64,000 nt of DNA, from positions 310,001-374,000 of the forward strand of contig NZ_JANUEQ010000002.1 in the NCBI RefSeq assembly GCF_024807845.1, read 5' to 3'. The DNA is from Klebsiella sp. BIGb0407 (lineage in GTDB: Bacteria; Pseudomonadota; Gammaproteobacteria; Enterobacterales; Enterobacteriaceae). Below are positions 19,029-30,501 of this stretch, piece after piece; the first letter of the stretch is position 1; every line of letters starts with the position of its first letter. Both the position numbers and the translations under genes were made by a program. Under the pieces are notes generated by a model. That model was not told where the DNA came from. It did no database searches and saw only the letters and a program-made list of their open reading frames with translations.

Positions 19029-19763
19029 TTATAATTCCTTAAAATTTTTATGATTATTGTTTCTGCTTCTCTTGAAATGATACTCTTCACGGTATTCATT
19101 AGCATTTCTTATCATAACTGAATAATCAATATACTCACCGGTATCGCTATAAGAAAGTGATGTAAGACGTAATAAAGCACATCCCTCAGCAACTTGTAAT
19201 AAATTAGCTATAGAGCTATCAGCTATAACTGGAGTAAAGCTTTCATAATGACCTTCTATATTAATCTTGCAATCATCTTCAATATACGAAAACTTTGAAC
19301 CTTCAAGATGTAAAACTGATAAATTACCGAAGAGTCTACTGGGCATATAACTATCTTCTAGCAATAGAGGTTTTCCATCAACAAATCTTACACGACGAGA
19401 ATAATAAATTCTTTCTCCCGTCCTCATATGTAAAAGACTGGCTATTGCAGGAGGAACGACCATTAGTTGAAACTCTATGACTTTACTTGTCATACTGCGA
19501 CCAAGCTCTTTCATCAACTCAGAAAATCCTTTTAACCCATAAGTTCCATGTTGAATGTCTCTTTGTACTATATAAGTTCCGCTGCCATGGACTCTCTTAA
19601 CCAGCCCCCACTCTATTAATAACTCAACAGCTTTACGTATTGTCATTCTGGATACTGAAAACTCAGTAGCAAGTTTTTTTTCGCTAGGCAAAGCATCACC
19701 TATAGAAAAATTATCTGAGTTAATACGAATTCTTAAACGATTAGCCAAAGTTTTATAGATCAC
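19029..19763 (-). CDS. GntR/HutC-family transcriptional regulator of the agl genes
   Basis: 244 residues with a GTG start preceded by an AAGAGGT ribosome-binding site. The N-terminal winged helix is visible (LPSEKKLATEFSVSRMTIRKA, about residues 25-45, then WGLVKRVHGSGTYI), followed by a UTRA ligand-binding domain ending near residue 235. HutC-type repressors of PTS sugar operons usually sense a phosphorylated sugar. It is divergent from aglA, so it probably represses aglA-aglB and itself. Codon usage is AT-rich like its neighbours and unlike the backbone. Confidence 0.85.
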   Translation of the reverse strand: MIYKTLANRLRIRINSDNFSIGDALPSEKKLATEFSVSRMTIRKAVELLIEWGLVKRVHGSGTYIVQRDIQHGTYGLKGFSELMKELGRSMTSKVIEFQLMVVPPAIASLLHMRTGERIYYSRRVRFVDGKPLLLEDSYMPSRLFGNLSVLHLEGSKFSYIEDDCKINIEGHYESFTPVIADSSIANLLQVAEGCALLRLTSLSYSDTGEYIDYSVMIRNANEYREEYHFKRSRNNNHKNFKEL

Positions 19764-19767
19764 CAGC

Positions 19768-19777
19768 AGACCTCTTT
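19768..19777. repeat. AGACCTCTTT motif, copy 1
   Basis: Ten-base motif that recurs at 19906-19915 in the same divergent regulatory region. This copy overlaps the ribosome-binding site of the GntR gene, so it may be only that. Confidence 0.35.
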
Positions 19778-19905
19778 TTTAGACGATTACAGGCTGTAAG
19801 TCAGATGAAGAAAAACAGCAACCCATTGTTAAACATAAACTTTCACCAGAAAAAACTCACTAATACATTATGATTTTAAAAAGGTATAAAAATGACACAA
19901 TAAGT

Positions 19906-19915
19906 AGACCTCTTT
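19906..19915. promoter_or_regulatory. AGACCTCTTT motif, copy 2 (candidate operator)
   Basis: An exact repeat of the ten bases at 19768-19777, placed 141 bases upstream of the aglA start. The repetition suggests a regulator site in the aglR-aglA intergenic region. No clean CRP site was found there. Confidence 0.35.
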
Positions 19916-20056
19916 GAGCTTCAGTTAAACATGAACAAGATCACGAAACGATAAATGATTCTCTGTAATTTAAATTCTATTCACTTAGGATTCAGTTCTC
20001 TTGTAAAGAAATATAACAATTATTAAAAATAATCACCCTAAAAATGAGGTTTGTTA

Positions 20057-23037
<2,981 letters not shown>

Positions 23038-23047
23038 TTTTTAATCA

Positions 23048-23087
23048 ATGGATAAAAAGGTACTGTTAGATCGTGCCTTTTATCCAT
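23048..23087 (+). terminator. Hairpin after aglB
   Basis: ATGGATAAAAAGGTAC and GTGCCTTTTATCCAT are inverted repeats with one bulge and one mismatch around a 10-base loop, 11 bases after the aglB stop. No clear T-run follows, so it may slow rather than stop transcription into the porin gene. Confidence 0.55.
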
Positions 23088-23290
23088 ACTATTCACAAAA
23101 TATTTTCATCATTTTATGATTTAAACTTAGAAGGATTAATTTCATCATCTCAACATTTTGAAAATTTATAACCACTGAGTTATTTCACTTACTCAACTTA
23201 AGGATTCCAATCATTACAAACATCTTAAATACCACTGATATATTTTAGTTACATCTCGTTTGCAACCCCTATAAAATAATAAGGTAATTA

Positions 23291-24466
23291 ATGATGAAGT
23301 ATAATAACATTCTCTGTAGTCTACTGATTATATCCGCACCCGCAATATCTGGAATGACATTTGATACTCCACAAGGAAGCCTTAAATTATATGGTGATGT
23401 TGAATTTAATGTTGATGCCGCAAGCAGAACCGGACAATTAACCTCTCTAAAAACCAGTTCAGGGAAAGACTGGAAACCAGGAAATGCTGAACGCTGGGAT
23501 ATAAATGGCCGTATCTTAATGGGCCTGGATGGCTACCGTAAATCGACGAATAACCAGTTTGCTGGTTTTACCGTTCAACCACTAGCCGACTTATCTGGCA
23601 CCATGAAACTTGATGATGCGGCATTCTTCTTTGGCCAGGAACAAGACTGGAAAGTCAAACTCGGACGCTATGAAGCCTTTGATATGTTCCCGCTAAATCA
23701 GGATACCTATATAGAGTATTCCGGTAATACCGCCAATGATTTATATGAAGATGGCTACGGCTACATCTACATGATGAAAGAAGGTCGGGGCCGTAGTTCT
23801 GGTGGTGCATTATTATTAAGTCAAACCACCGGGCCACTCTATCTTGAGCTAAATGCCTCGTCACGTGATGGTACAACGCTATTCCGGGATGACAATTATC
23901 ACGGTAACCAGCTAGAAAATAAGAAAAATGTCATTTATATGCGCCCGGTTATCGCCCTGATGGTGGATAATGTTACCGCAGCTATCGCCATGGAAAGTAA
24001 CGTTGTTAGCAATGCCTACGGATATATCGACAGCAACGGTAATTTTGTTAACCAGTCAAAACGTAACGGTTACGGTGCCACCTTCACCTGGAATGGACAA
24101 AAAACCAATCCCGATGACGGTATGATTATTAATTTAAGTACCGCCTATATGGATGCGACAGGAGAGAAAGACTTCAGTACCGGAATTAATGCACTCTGGC
24201 ATGATTTTGAACTGGGTTATATTTATGCTAAAAATGATGTTAAAGAGTTCAACGTTAATAATGTTGATGCCAGTAACGTCAGTAATTTTCTGTTAGGTAA
24301 GTATGAAATTAATACTGTTCATACGTCTTATCGTATTCGTGATGTTATGGATATGAATAATTTCGATGTCTATTTAGGTGCTTACTGGTCGCGTATGAAT
24401 GCAAATGAAACACATGATGATCAAGATCGTTATGGTATGCGCGTAAGATTCAAATACAATTTCTAA
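23291..24466 (+). CDS. Glycoporin-like outer-membrane porin (RafY-like)
   Basis: 391 residues with a signal peptide (about 1-21, ending in SAPAISG) and a C-terminus RVRFKYNF ending in Phe, the usual outer-membrane beta-barrel signature. The mature part is rich in alternating aromatic/polar strands (GYGYIYMM, YLELNASSRDG, FDVYLGAYWSRMNA). It resembles the RafY type of glycoporin, though I judge this from pattern rather than alignment. Next to aglA-aglB it probably lets alpha-glucosides or oligosaccharides cross the outer membrane. It is separated from aglB by 253 AT-rich bases and may have its own promoter. Confidence 0.72.
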   Translation: MMKYNNILCSLLIISAPAISGMTFDTPQGSLKLYGDVEFNVDAASRTGQLTSLKTSSGKDWKPGNAERWDINGRILMGLDGYRKSTNNQFAGFTVQPLADLSGTMKLDDAAFFFGQEQDWKVKLGRYEAFDMFPLNQDTYIEYSGNTANDLYEDGYGYIYMMKEGRGRSSGGALLLSQTTGPLYLELNASSRDGTTLFRDDNYHGNQLENKKNVIYMRPVIALMVDNVTAAIAMESNVVSNAYGYIDSNGNFVNQSKRNGYGATFTWNGQKTNPDDGMIINLSTAYMDATGEKDFSTGINALWHDFELGYIYAKNDVKEFNVNNVDASNVSNFLLGKYEINTVHTSYRIRDVMDMNNFDVYLGAYWSRMNANETHDDQDRYGMRVRFKYNF

Positions 24467-24806
24467 TATTACCCATGGTATTGAGCCTGCTTATACCGAT
24501 TATGCTCACAAACATTTTTGCGAGCAGTCGGAATATATTGAACAATCATTTTAGGGTATTATAAGCAGACTCCTTTTTATATCCAACACAAGTCTAAAAA
24601 TTTTCATTTATATAAAGTGAACCCATTGTTATCGCTGCTGGTAAACTGGAACATCGTGACGTTTATAATCTTACAAGTGAAAGAATTCACTCCCAGCTTA
24701 TGCAACAAGTCCTCACGCGCAAGTGCATAAGGAAAGATCCGGTTTACAGCCGTAACACTCTGTGCTGGAATCTGCATCCTGACTCACCCTTTGCGGATAC
24801 CTCGCG
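24467..24806. other. Intergenic stretch between the porin gene and mutY
   Basis: 340 bases with no gene. It contains a long inverted repeat (24483-24495 with 24560-24572) and, next to mutY, the right copy of the direct repeat. The part from about 24620 to 24796 shows nothing I recognise. Confidence 0.5.
24483..24580 (+). terminator. Long inverted repeat after the porin gene, terminator-like
   Basis: GAGCCTGCTTATA (24483-24495) and TATAAGCAGACTC (24560-24572) match over 13 bases with one mismatch. The 64-base loop contains a second, smaller hairpin (TGCTC/GAGCA), and CTTTTTAT follows the right arm. It could terminate the porin transcript, or be a small mobile-element remnant. Confidence 0.45.
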
Positions 24807-24812
24807 TTGACT
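24797..24812 (+). repeat. Right copy of direct repeat, overlapping the mutY start codon
   Basis: ATACCTCGCGTTGACT; the left copy lies at 18814-18828. The TTG start codon of mutY (24807) is inside the repeat. Confidence 0.45.
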
Positions 24813-25865
24813 TTACAAGCTGCTCAATTTTCCCGACAAGTACTCGACTGGTATGATAAATACGGGCGTAAAACCCTGCCATGGCAACAAGAAAAAACAG
24901 CTTATAAAGTCTGGCTATCGGAAGTGATGTTGCAACAAACACAGGTTGCGACGGTTATTCCTTATTTCGAACGCTTTATGGCACGTTTTCCCACGGTTAC
25001 CAGCCTCGCTCGCGCTCCGCAGGATGAAGTTTTACACCTGTGGACTGGCCTGGGCTATTACGCCCGTGCCCGTAATCTCCATAAAGCGGCACAAAAAATT
25101 GCCGATGAGCATGGTGGCGTCTTTCCGGATACCTTTGACGAAGTGGCAGCCCTGCCCGGTGTCGGGCGTTCAACGGCCGGAGCCGTTCTGTCACTGGCGT
25201 TAGGAAAACATTTTCCGATACTGGATGGTAATGTTAAGCGTGTTCTGGCTCGCTGTTATGCCGTCAGCGGCTGGCCCGGGAAAAAGGACGTAGAAAAACG
25301 CCTCTGGGATATCAGCGAACAGGTTACCCCTGCTCAAGGCGTCAGCCAGTTTAATCAGGCAATGATGGACTTAGGCGCGCTGGTTTGCACCCGCTCAAAG
25401 CCAAAATGTACCCTCTGCCCATTGCATAATGGCTGTGCTGCCTATGCCACTGAAAGCTGGGCCAGTTATCCGGGTAAAAAACCCAAAGTCACACTGCCGC
25501 AACGTACCGGTTATATGCTGATGATGCAGGAAGGCAGTGAAGTCTTTCTGGCGAAGCGTCCTCCCGTCGGGCTATGGGGTGGATTATTTTGCTTTCCCCA
25601 GTTCTCAACTTTACCGGAATTGCATAGCTGGTTAGAACAGCGTGGCTTATCCGTTGACCAGGTAAAGCAGCTCACCGCATTTCGTCATACGTTTAGCCAT
25701 TTCCATTTGGATATCGTTCCAATGTGGATTTCGGTATCCTTATCGGGCGGCTGCATGGATGAAGGCGGCGGTCTCTGGTATAACTTATCCCAGCCTCCTT
25801 CTGTTGGACTGGCAGCACCAGTAGAGCGCTTGCTTCAACAGTTACATGCCGATCCGGTGTTATAA
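24807..25865 (+). CDS. mutY: Adenine DNA glycosylase MutY
   Basis: 352 residues with a TTG start. MutY removes adenine mispaired with 8-oxoguanine. The helix-hairpin-helix [13 protein letters not shown] (about 113-125) precedes the catalytic aspartate in [11 protein letters not shown], the [4Fe-4S] cysteines lie in [17 protein letters not shown] (about 193-209), and the C-terminal NUDIX-like domain is present. The E. coli initiator Met aligns with Leu3 (TTA) here, so the ancestral start codon appears lost and an upstream TTG within the repeat is used. The Shine-Dalgarno match is poor. yggX follows closely. Confidence 0.93.
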   Translation: MTLQAAQFSRQVLDWYDKYGRKTLPWQQEKTAYKVWLSEVMLQQTQVATVIPYFERFMARFPTVTSLARAPQDEVLHLWTGLGYYARARNLHKAAQKIADEHGGVFPDTFDEVAALPGVGRSTAGAVLSLALGKHFPILDGNVKRVLARCYAVSGWPGKKDVEKRLWDISEQVTPAQGVSQFNQAMMDLGALVCTRSKPKCTLCPLHNGCAAYATESWASYPGKKPKVTLPQRTGYMLMMQEGSEVFLAKRPPVGLWGGLFCFPQFSTLPELHSWLEQRGLSVDQVKQLTAFRHTFSHFHLDIVPMWISVSLSGGCMDEGGGLWYNLSQPPSVGLAAPVERLLQQLHADPVL

Positions 25866-25896
25866 AACATCGTGCGAAAAAGATAAGGAAACAACA

Positions 25897-26172
25897 ATGA
25901 GCAGAACTATTTTTTGTACTTATTTACAGCAAGATGCGGAAGGTCAGGATTTCCAGCTTTATCCGGGGGAACTGGGCAAACGTATTTTTAATGAGATATC
26001 TAAAGATGCGTGGAAACAATGGCAAACAAAACAAACCATGCTCATCAATGAAAAAAAGATGAATATGATGAATCCGGAGCATCGTAAGCTGCTGGAAACT
26101 GAAATGGTGAATTTCCTGTTTGAAGGCAAAGAGGTGCATATCGAAGGATACACACCGCAAGAAAAACAGTAA
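25897..26172 (+). CDS. yggX: YggX family Fe(II)-trafficking protein
   Basis: 91 residues from the ATG at 25897, which matches the start of known YggX proteins ([10 protein letters not shown] with the conserved Cys7) and has an AAGGA site; a longer reading from 25846 is a shadow of mutY. YggX protects iron-sulfur enzymes from oxidative damage and has been linked to iron handling and MutY. The gene order mutY-yggX-mltC is conserved. Confidence 0.95.
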   Translation: MSRTIFCTYLQQDAEGQDFQLYPGELGKRIFNEISKDAWKQWQTKQTMLINEKKMNMMNPEHRKLLETEMVNFLFEGKEVHIEGYTPQEKQ

Positions 26173-26204
26173 CTTTTGGCCAACACAACGGCATCAATGG
26201 AAGA

Positions 26205-27284
26205 ATGAAAAAATTTCTCGCGCTGGCTCTTATTGTCCCCTTGCTTATCTCTTGTTCCAGTAAAAAAGAGGATAGCGCGGACATCGTCACTTATCAGAAG
26301 GATACCAACGGATTCGATATTTTAATGGGGCAGTTTGCCAACAATATCGAGAATATCTGGGGGATGAAAGAAGTTCTGATTGCAGGCCCGAAAGACTACG
26401 TCAAATATACCGACAGTTATCTGACGCGTAGTCATATTAACTTTGATGCCGGTACCATTACTATTGAGACAATAGCGGGCACTAACCCCACCGGGCATCT
26501 GCGCCAGGCTATTATCACGACGTTATTAATGGGTGACGATCCGGGTTCTATCGACCTCTATTCTGATGCTAATGACGTGGTTATCTCAAGAGAGCCCTTC
26601 TTATATGGCCAGGTTGTCGATAACACCGGGCAGTCTATCCGCTGGCAAGGCCGCGCAGAGAAATTTGCTGATTATCTGTTACAACATCGCCTGAAGAAAC
26701 GCAGTACCGGGCTAAAAATCGTCTATAGCGTGACGATTAATCTGGTTCCTAATCACCTGGATAAACGTGCGCATAAGTATATTGGCATGGTGCGTAAAGC
26801 ATCACAAAAATATGGTATTGATGAATCACTGATACTGGCGATTATGCAAACTGAATCCAGCTTTAACCCTTATGCCGTCAGCCATGCTGATGCTCTGGGC
26901 CTGATGCAGGTTGTCCAGCACAGTGCCGGGGTCGATGTCTTTAGATCTCAGGGGAAATCAGGCAAGCCAAGCCGTAGCTATTTGTTTGATCCGGAAAGTA
27001 ATATTGATGCAGGAACGGCTTATCTGGCCATTTTGCATAATAGCTATCTGGGGCAAATCACTAACCCGACTTCACGCCGCTATGCGGTGATTACGGCCTA
27101 TAATGGCGGAGCCGGTAGCGTGTTACGGGTTTTTTCAAGTGACAAAGACCGCGCCTTTAGCATGATAAACGACATGAAACCGGGTGATGTCTATCAGACC
27201 CTGACGACTCGTCACCCTGCCGCTGAATCACGCCGCTATCTGTACAAAGTGAATACCGCACAGAAGAGCTATCGTCGTAACTGA
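26205..27284 (+). CDS. mltC: Membrane-bound lytic murein transglycosylase C
   Basis: 359 residues, E. coli length. The lipobox LLISC places the lipidated Cys at about residue 17. The SLT domain begins around residue 190: [20 protein letters not shown] contains the catalytic glutamate, and ALGLMQVV and AYNGGAG follow. It cleaves peptidoglycan to 1,6-anhydro products at the outer membrane. It faces speC across a shared hairpin. Confidence 0.95.
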   Translation: MKKFLALALIVPLLISCSSKKEDSADIVTYQKDTNGFDILMGQFANNIENIWGMKEVLIAGPKDYVKYTDSYLTRSHINFDAGTITIETIAGTNPTGHLRQAIITTLLMGDDPGSIDLYSDANDVVISREPFLYGQVVDNTGQSIRWQGRAEKFADYLLQHRLKKRSTGLKIVYSVTINLVPNHLDKRAHKYIGMVRKASQKYGIDESLILAIMQTESSFNPYAVSHADALGLMQVVQHSAGVDVFRSQGKSGKPSRSYLFDPESNIDAGTAYLAILHNSYLGQITNPTSRRYAVITAYNGGAGSVLRVFSSDKDRAFSMINDMKPGDVYQTLTTRHPAAESRRYLYKVNTAQKSYRRN

Positions 27285-27288
27285 TCCT

Positions 27289-27324
27289 CTATGCCCTCAC
27301 CTGAGTTACCAGATGAGGGCATAG
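27289..27324. terminator. Hairpin between convergent mltC and speC
   Basis: CTATGCCCTCA (27289-27299) and TGAGGGCATAG (27314-27324) form a perfect 11-bp stem with a 14-base loop. T-runs are weak on both sides. Confidence 0.7.
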
Positions 27325-27326
27325 AC

Positions 27327-29462
27327 TCATTTCACCATATTGCCATACAGGCGTTTGATCCCGTCGGCATCGGTTTCACTGTAAACCCCCTGTAATTCAG
27401 GCGCAAAGCCTGGCAGGCGGTTAACGCTCTCTTCCAGGGCCAGGAAGTAACGCTGAGCCGCCCCGCCCCACTTCTCACCAGGCACCACACAGAGCACGCC
27501 TGGCGGATAAGGCAATGCGCCTTCAGCAGCAATACGTCCTTCCGCCTCTTTCAGCCTGACTAACTCAACGTTGCCGCGAATAAATTCGATATTGGCATCC
27601 TGAGGATTCATCACCACTTCAGGCAAGCTCTCTCTACGGAACATCGCTTTCTGCAGCGCTTTGATGTCAAGGCTGACATAGAGGTCGTGCATCTCCTGGC
27701 AAAGCTGACGCAAGGTGTAACCCTTATAACGTGTAGGATATTTGTGATAAATCATCGGCAGTACATCAACCAGCGGCGTATCGTTTTCCACATGGTGTTC
27801 AAACTGCATCAGCATGGCCACCAGACGCGCCATTTTTTCTTCACTTTCCGCCGGAGTCAGCAGGAATAAAATCGAGTTCAGATCCGCCTTTTCAGGAACG
27901 ATACGATTCTCACGCAGATAATGCGCCAGAATGGCTGCCGGGATGCCAAAGTCAGTATAAGCCCCGTTTTCTGACGAAATACCCGGGGTGGTCAGTAGTA
28001 ACTTGCAAGGATCAACAAAGTACTCATTTTCCGCATAGCCTTCAAAACCGTGCCACGACGCGCCGGGCTCAAAGCTAAAGAAACCGCGATCCTGAGCGAT
28101 GACTTCAGTCGGGTAATCCTGCCATGGACGCCCGGCTACCACAGGTGGAATAAAGGGTTTAATCATTTTGCACTGGGCAAGAATCGCTTTGCGGGCTTCT
28201 ATTCCGAACGCCACGCACTCAGCCCACAGACGACGGCCACTTTCCCCCTGATGGATTTTGGCATTCACATCCAGTGCGGCAAATAACGGGTAAAACGGGC
28301 TGGTAGAGGCGTGCAGCATAAAGGCATTATTCAGCCGTTTATGAGGACAGAAACGCGTCTGACCGCGCAGGTGGTTATCCTTTTTATGGATCTGTGAGGT
28401 TTGTGAGAACCCCGCCTGCTGTTTATGCACTGACTGGGTGACAAAAATACCCGGATCCTCCGGCCCCAGTTCCAGTAATAGCGGTGAGCAGTCAGCCATC
28501 ATCGGAATAAACTGCTCGTAGCCCACCCAGGCGGAGTCAAACAGAATATAGTCACAGAGATGGCCAATGCTATCGACGACCTGACGTGCGTTATATACCG
28601 TACCGTCATAGGTACCGAGCTGGATAATCGCCAGCCTGAATGGACGCTTTTCCTGCGCACGTTCAGGCGCGACTTCGGCTATCCGATCGCGCAGATACTG
28701 CTCATCAAAACAGTGCGCGTCGATACCACCGATAAAACCAAACGGGTTACGGGTGGCTTCCAGATAAACAGGCGTCGCCCCGGCCTGAACGAGCGCCCCA
28801 TGGTGATTCGACTTATGGTTATTCCTGTCAAATAACACCAGATCGCCGCGCGTCAGTAAGGCATTAGTGACCACTTTGTTGGCGCCAGAAGTCCCGTTTA
28901 AGACAAAATAGGTTTTATCCGCATTAAACACTTTGGCGGCAAATTTCTGCGCATCTTTGGCCGATCCTTCGTGGATCAGTAAATCTCCGAGCAAGACATC
29001 GGCATTACACATATCAGCGCGAAACACATTCTCGCCGAAGAAATCATAAAACTGTCGTCCGGCAGGGTGTTTTTTGAAAAACTCTCCATGCTGATGTCCG
29101 GGACAGGCAAAAGAGGTATTTTCCATTGCCACGTACTGCGTCAGGGTACTGAAAAATGGCGGTAACAGCTGCTCTTCATATTCACAGGCCGCGTTTTCCA
29201 GCGTCAGGTAGTCTTCTGACTGGCCGGTGATAATGCCGGTGACAGCAGGTAAATCATCAGTGACCGTTTCGGTCATGATAAACACGGGCACATTAAAGCC
29301 AGTACGTTTAAGTAACGTCAGAATACCGCTCTGGCTATCAGCAACAGAGATGACAACGACCGCCACATCGGTAAAGTCGGTATCAGCAAGGGTCACCACT
29401 TCACGATGCGTTAAGAGTGAGCCTGCAATACTGTGGCTGGCAGCAATTTTAAGTGACTTCAT
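27327..29462 (-). CDS. speC: Constitutive ornithine decarboxylase SpeC
   Basis: 711 residues from the ATG at 29462, exactly the E. coli SpeC length; a GTG two codons earlier is less likely. It converts ornithine to putrescine with PLP. The N-terminal receiver-like wing domain, the PLP-lysine motif SVHKQQAGFSQ and the C-terminal domain are all intact. It lies between mltC and tRNA-Phe as in E. coli (nupG and yqgA absent). The long leader upstream is structured and contains a small ORF with a good ribosome-binding site, suggesting control by attenuation or translation. Confidence 0.97.
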   Translation of the reverse strand: MKSLKIAASHSIAGSLLTHREVVTLADTDFTDVAVVVISVADSQSGILTLLKRTGFNVPVFIMTETVTDDLPAVTGIITGQSEDYLTLENAACEYEEQLLPPFFSTLTQYVAMENTSFACPGHQHGEFFKKHPAGRQFYDFFGENVFRADMCNADVLLGDLLIHEGSAKDAQKFAAKVFNADKTYFVLNGTSGANKVVTNALLTRGDLVLFDRNNHKSNHHGALVQAGATPVYLEATRNPFGFIGGIDAHCFDEQYLRDRIAEVAPERAQEKRPFRLAIIQLGTYDGTVYNARQVVDSIGHLCDYILFDSAWVGYEQFIPMMADCSPLLLELGPEDPGIFVTQSVHKQQAGFSQTSQIHKKDNHLRGQTRFCPHKRLNNAFMLHASTSPFYPLFAALDVNAKIHQGESGRRLWAECVAFGIEARKAILAQCKMIKPFIPPVVAGRPWQDYPTEVIAQDRGFFSFEPGASWHGFEGYAENEYFVDPCKLLLTTPGISSENGAYTDFGIPAAILAHYLRENRIVPEKADLNSILFLLTPAESEEKMARLVAMLMQFEHHVENDTPLVDVLPMIYHKYPTRYKGYTLRQLCQEMHDLYVSLDIKALQKAMFRRESLPEVVMNPQDANIEFIRGNVELVRLKEAEGRIAAEGALPYPPGVLCVVPGEKWGGAAQRYFLALEESVNRLPGFAPELQGVYSETDADGIKRLYGNMVK

Positions 29463-29577
29463 AAGCACAAATCCCCGTAGTCAAGGATGAGTGGGTGCCA
29501 ATGGCACAGCAAAGGGAGTATTCCCCGGCGAAAGCGTCTTGAAAGTCTTGAGAGGTGAGTCCACTCCGACCGCCAGA

Positions 29578-29614
29578 CATCAGTAAAATCAGGAGCGCCC
29601 TGAGTTTACTGATG
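29578..29614 (-). promoter_or_regulatory. Strong hairpin in the speC leader
   Basis: A 16-bp stem with one mismatch (arms 29578-29593 and 29599-29614, outer CATCAGTAAA/TTTACTGATG) and a 5-base loop. It begins 24 bases after the small leader ORF stop codon and about 115 bases before speC. No T-run follows, so it is not a simple terminator. Flanking segments can pair in another way: CACTCCGA (minus strand, about 29667-29674) with TCGGAGTG on the far side of the hairpin. Confidence 0.6.
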
Positions 29615-29638
29615 TCCTACAGTGAGCAAGCGCTGCGC

Positions 29639-29728
29639 TTACCGCACGGTGGACTGACAACGACTTCGGAGTGTTGAACTTCGGGCGAGCACCTGAGTAA
29701 AAGATGGGGAAGAAAAGTGAATCAACAT
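29639..29728 (-). CDS. Candidate speC leader peptide (29 codons)
   Basis: On the minus strand an AGGGGG ribosome-binding site lies seven bases before ATG at 29728, opening a 29-codon frame (MLIHFSSPSFTQVLARSS...; five Arg, eight Ser) that ends with TAA at 29639. The stop codon falls in the structured part of the speC leader. The inducible paralogue speF is controlled by an ornithine-sensing leader peptide, which is a precedent, but this peptide does not resemble SpeFL closely. An overlapping frame in another phase (29589-29744) lacks a ribosome-binding site and is less likely. Confidence 0.45.
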   Translation of the reverse strand: MLIHFSSPSFTQVLARSSTLRSRCQSTVR

Positions 29729-29984
29729 CAAGGTGCCCCCTCATAGTCGGTAGATAGAAAAATTCGCGCAATAATCGCACCTTCTGCCCTGCTGTTCAAC
29801 ATCCTGACTGACAGTTTATTCTGCCATTATGAACAAAAAAATAAATGAACCGCCTTCAGTATGCGATAAATCCGAAGCCTGATGCTTTTATCATCACCCT
29901 GCTCAATATTTTTGCAACACACTGGTGAATAACCGCTAATTTGATGTAAAGTTAGGCAAACGCACCATTTTTCACTAAATCTCG

Positions 29985-30013
29985 TTGACGAAAGGTACGG
30001 ATTACGGTTTAAT
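29985..30013 (+). promoter_or_regulatory. tRNA-Phe promoter
   Basis: TTGACG (29985-29990) and TTTAAT (30008-30013) with a 17-base spacer, followed by a GC-rich discriminator (GCGCCCC) typical of stringently controlled stable-RNA genes. Confidence 0.85.
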
Positions 30014-30023
30014 GCGCCCCGTT

Positions 30024-30099
30024 GCCCGGATAGCTCAGTCGGTAGAGCAGGGGATTGAAAATCCCCGTGTCCTTGGTTCGATTCCGAGTCCGGGCACCA
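30024..30099 (+). tRNA. pheV: tRNA-Phe (GAA)
   Basis: A 76-base cloverleaf identical, as far as I can recall, to E. coli tRNA-Phe, with the anticodon GAA at 30057-30059 and encoded CCA at 30097-30099. In E. coli the equivalent gene beside speC is pheV, a frequent integration site for genomic islands. No integrase gene and no second copy of the tRNA 3' end were seen nearby. Confidence 0.98.
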
Positions 30100-30107
30100 C
30101 TATTCAG

Positions 30108-30134
30108 AAAAACCAGCCTACGGGCTGGTTTTTT
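30108..30134 (+). terminator. tRNA-Phe terminator
   Basis: AACCAGCC and GGCTGGTT form an 8-bp stem with a 4-base loop, followed by six T's. A-rich sequence precedes it. Confidence 0.92.
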
Positions 30135-30465
30135 GCTTTCTGGGGTTTGGGTAAAATTTTGCCGATTCCAGTCATCAGTAAAAGACTCATTAAGTGAATT
30201 TGAGTATCTCCCGCTTTTTAAATTCAGATAAGACTCGCCCAGGCACCCAAACTTCCTTTACATGACAGGCCTGATTATCTCATTTTGGGATATGCCGATT
30301 TGCTATTGATAGTCAATTCAGTCTTTTTTAAGGGAATTGATAAGACGACTTCGATTTACTCAGATGATGGATGTTCTGGTCTTCGACAGCTTACTCATCG
30401 GCTTTAAAGGAAAATTTAAAAGTACATGATGAAGTACTAACTTCAAGCATTTTCATGGTGTTAGC
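30135..30465. other. Unassigned stretch between tRNA-Phe and the Abi locus
   Basis: About 330 bases with no convincing gene or structure. It marks the change from backbone to accessory DNA. Confidence 0.5.
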
Positions 30466-30495
30466 TTGAGTGGAATAATGAAAGGTTGCTACAAT
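30466..30495 (+). promoter_or_regulatory. Promoter of the Abi-locus RNA
   Basis: TTGAGT (30466-30471) and TACAAT (30490-30495) with an 18-base spacer. The predicted start is near 30502, about 155 bases before the Abi start codon, so the transcript begins with the structured leader. Confidence 0.6.
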
Positions 30496-30501
30496 GTTAT
30501 G

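Larger units (their letters stand above)
29463..30023 (-). promoter_or_regulatory. speC leader region and pheV upstream region
   Basis: 561 bases without a standard gene. About 29463-29745 reads on the minus strand as a structured speC leader (small ORF and hairpins listed separately). From about 29800 to 29960 I see AT-rich sequence likely to hold the speC promoter, but no clear boxes. The last 40 bases are the tRNA-Phe promoter. Confidence 0.5.

Noticed and set aside
19764..20056. CRP site upstream of aglA
   Set aside because: Only half-matches such as TGTAA and TTCAC occur, at the wrong spacing for TGTGA-N6-TCACA.
29589..29744. Alternative longer frame in the speC leader (start ATG 29744 or GTG 29780)
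   Set aside because: No ribosome-binding site precedes either start, whereas the overlapping 29-codon frame has an excellent one. It remains a possible second reading.
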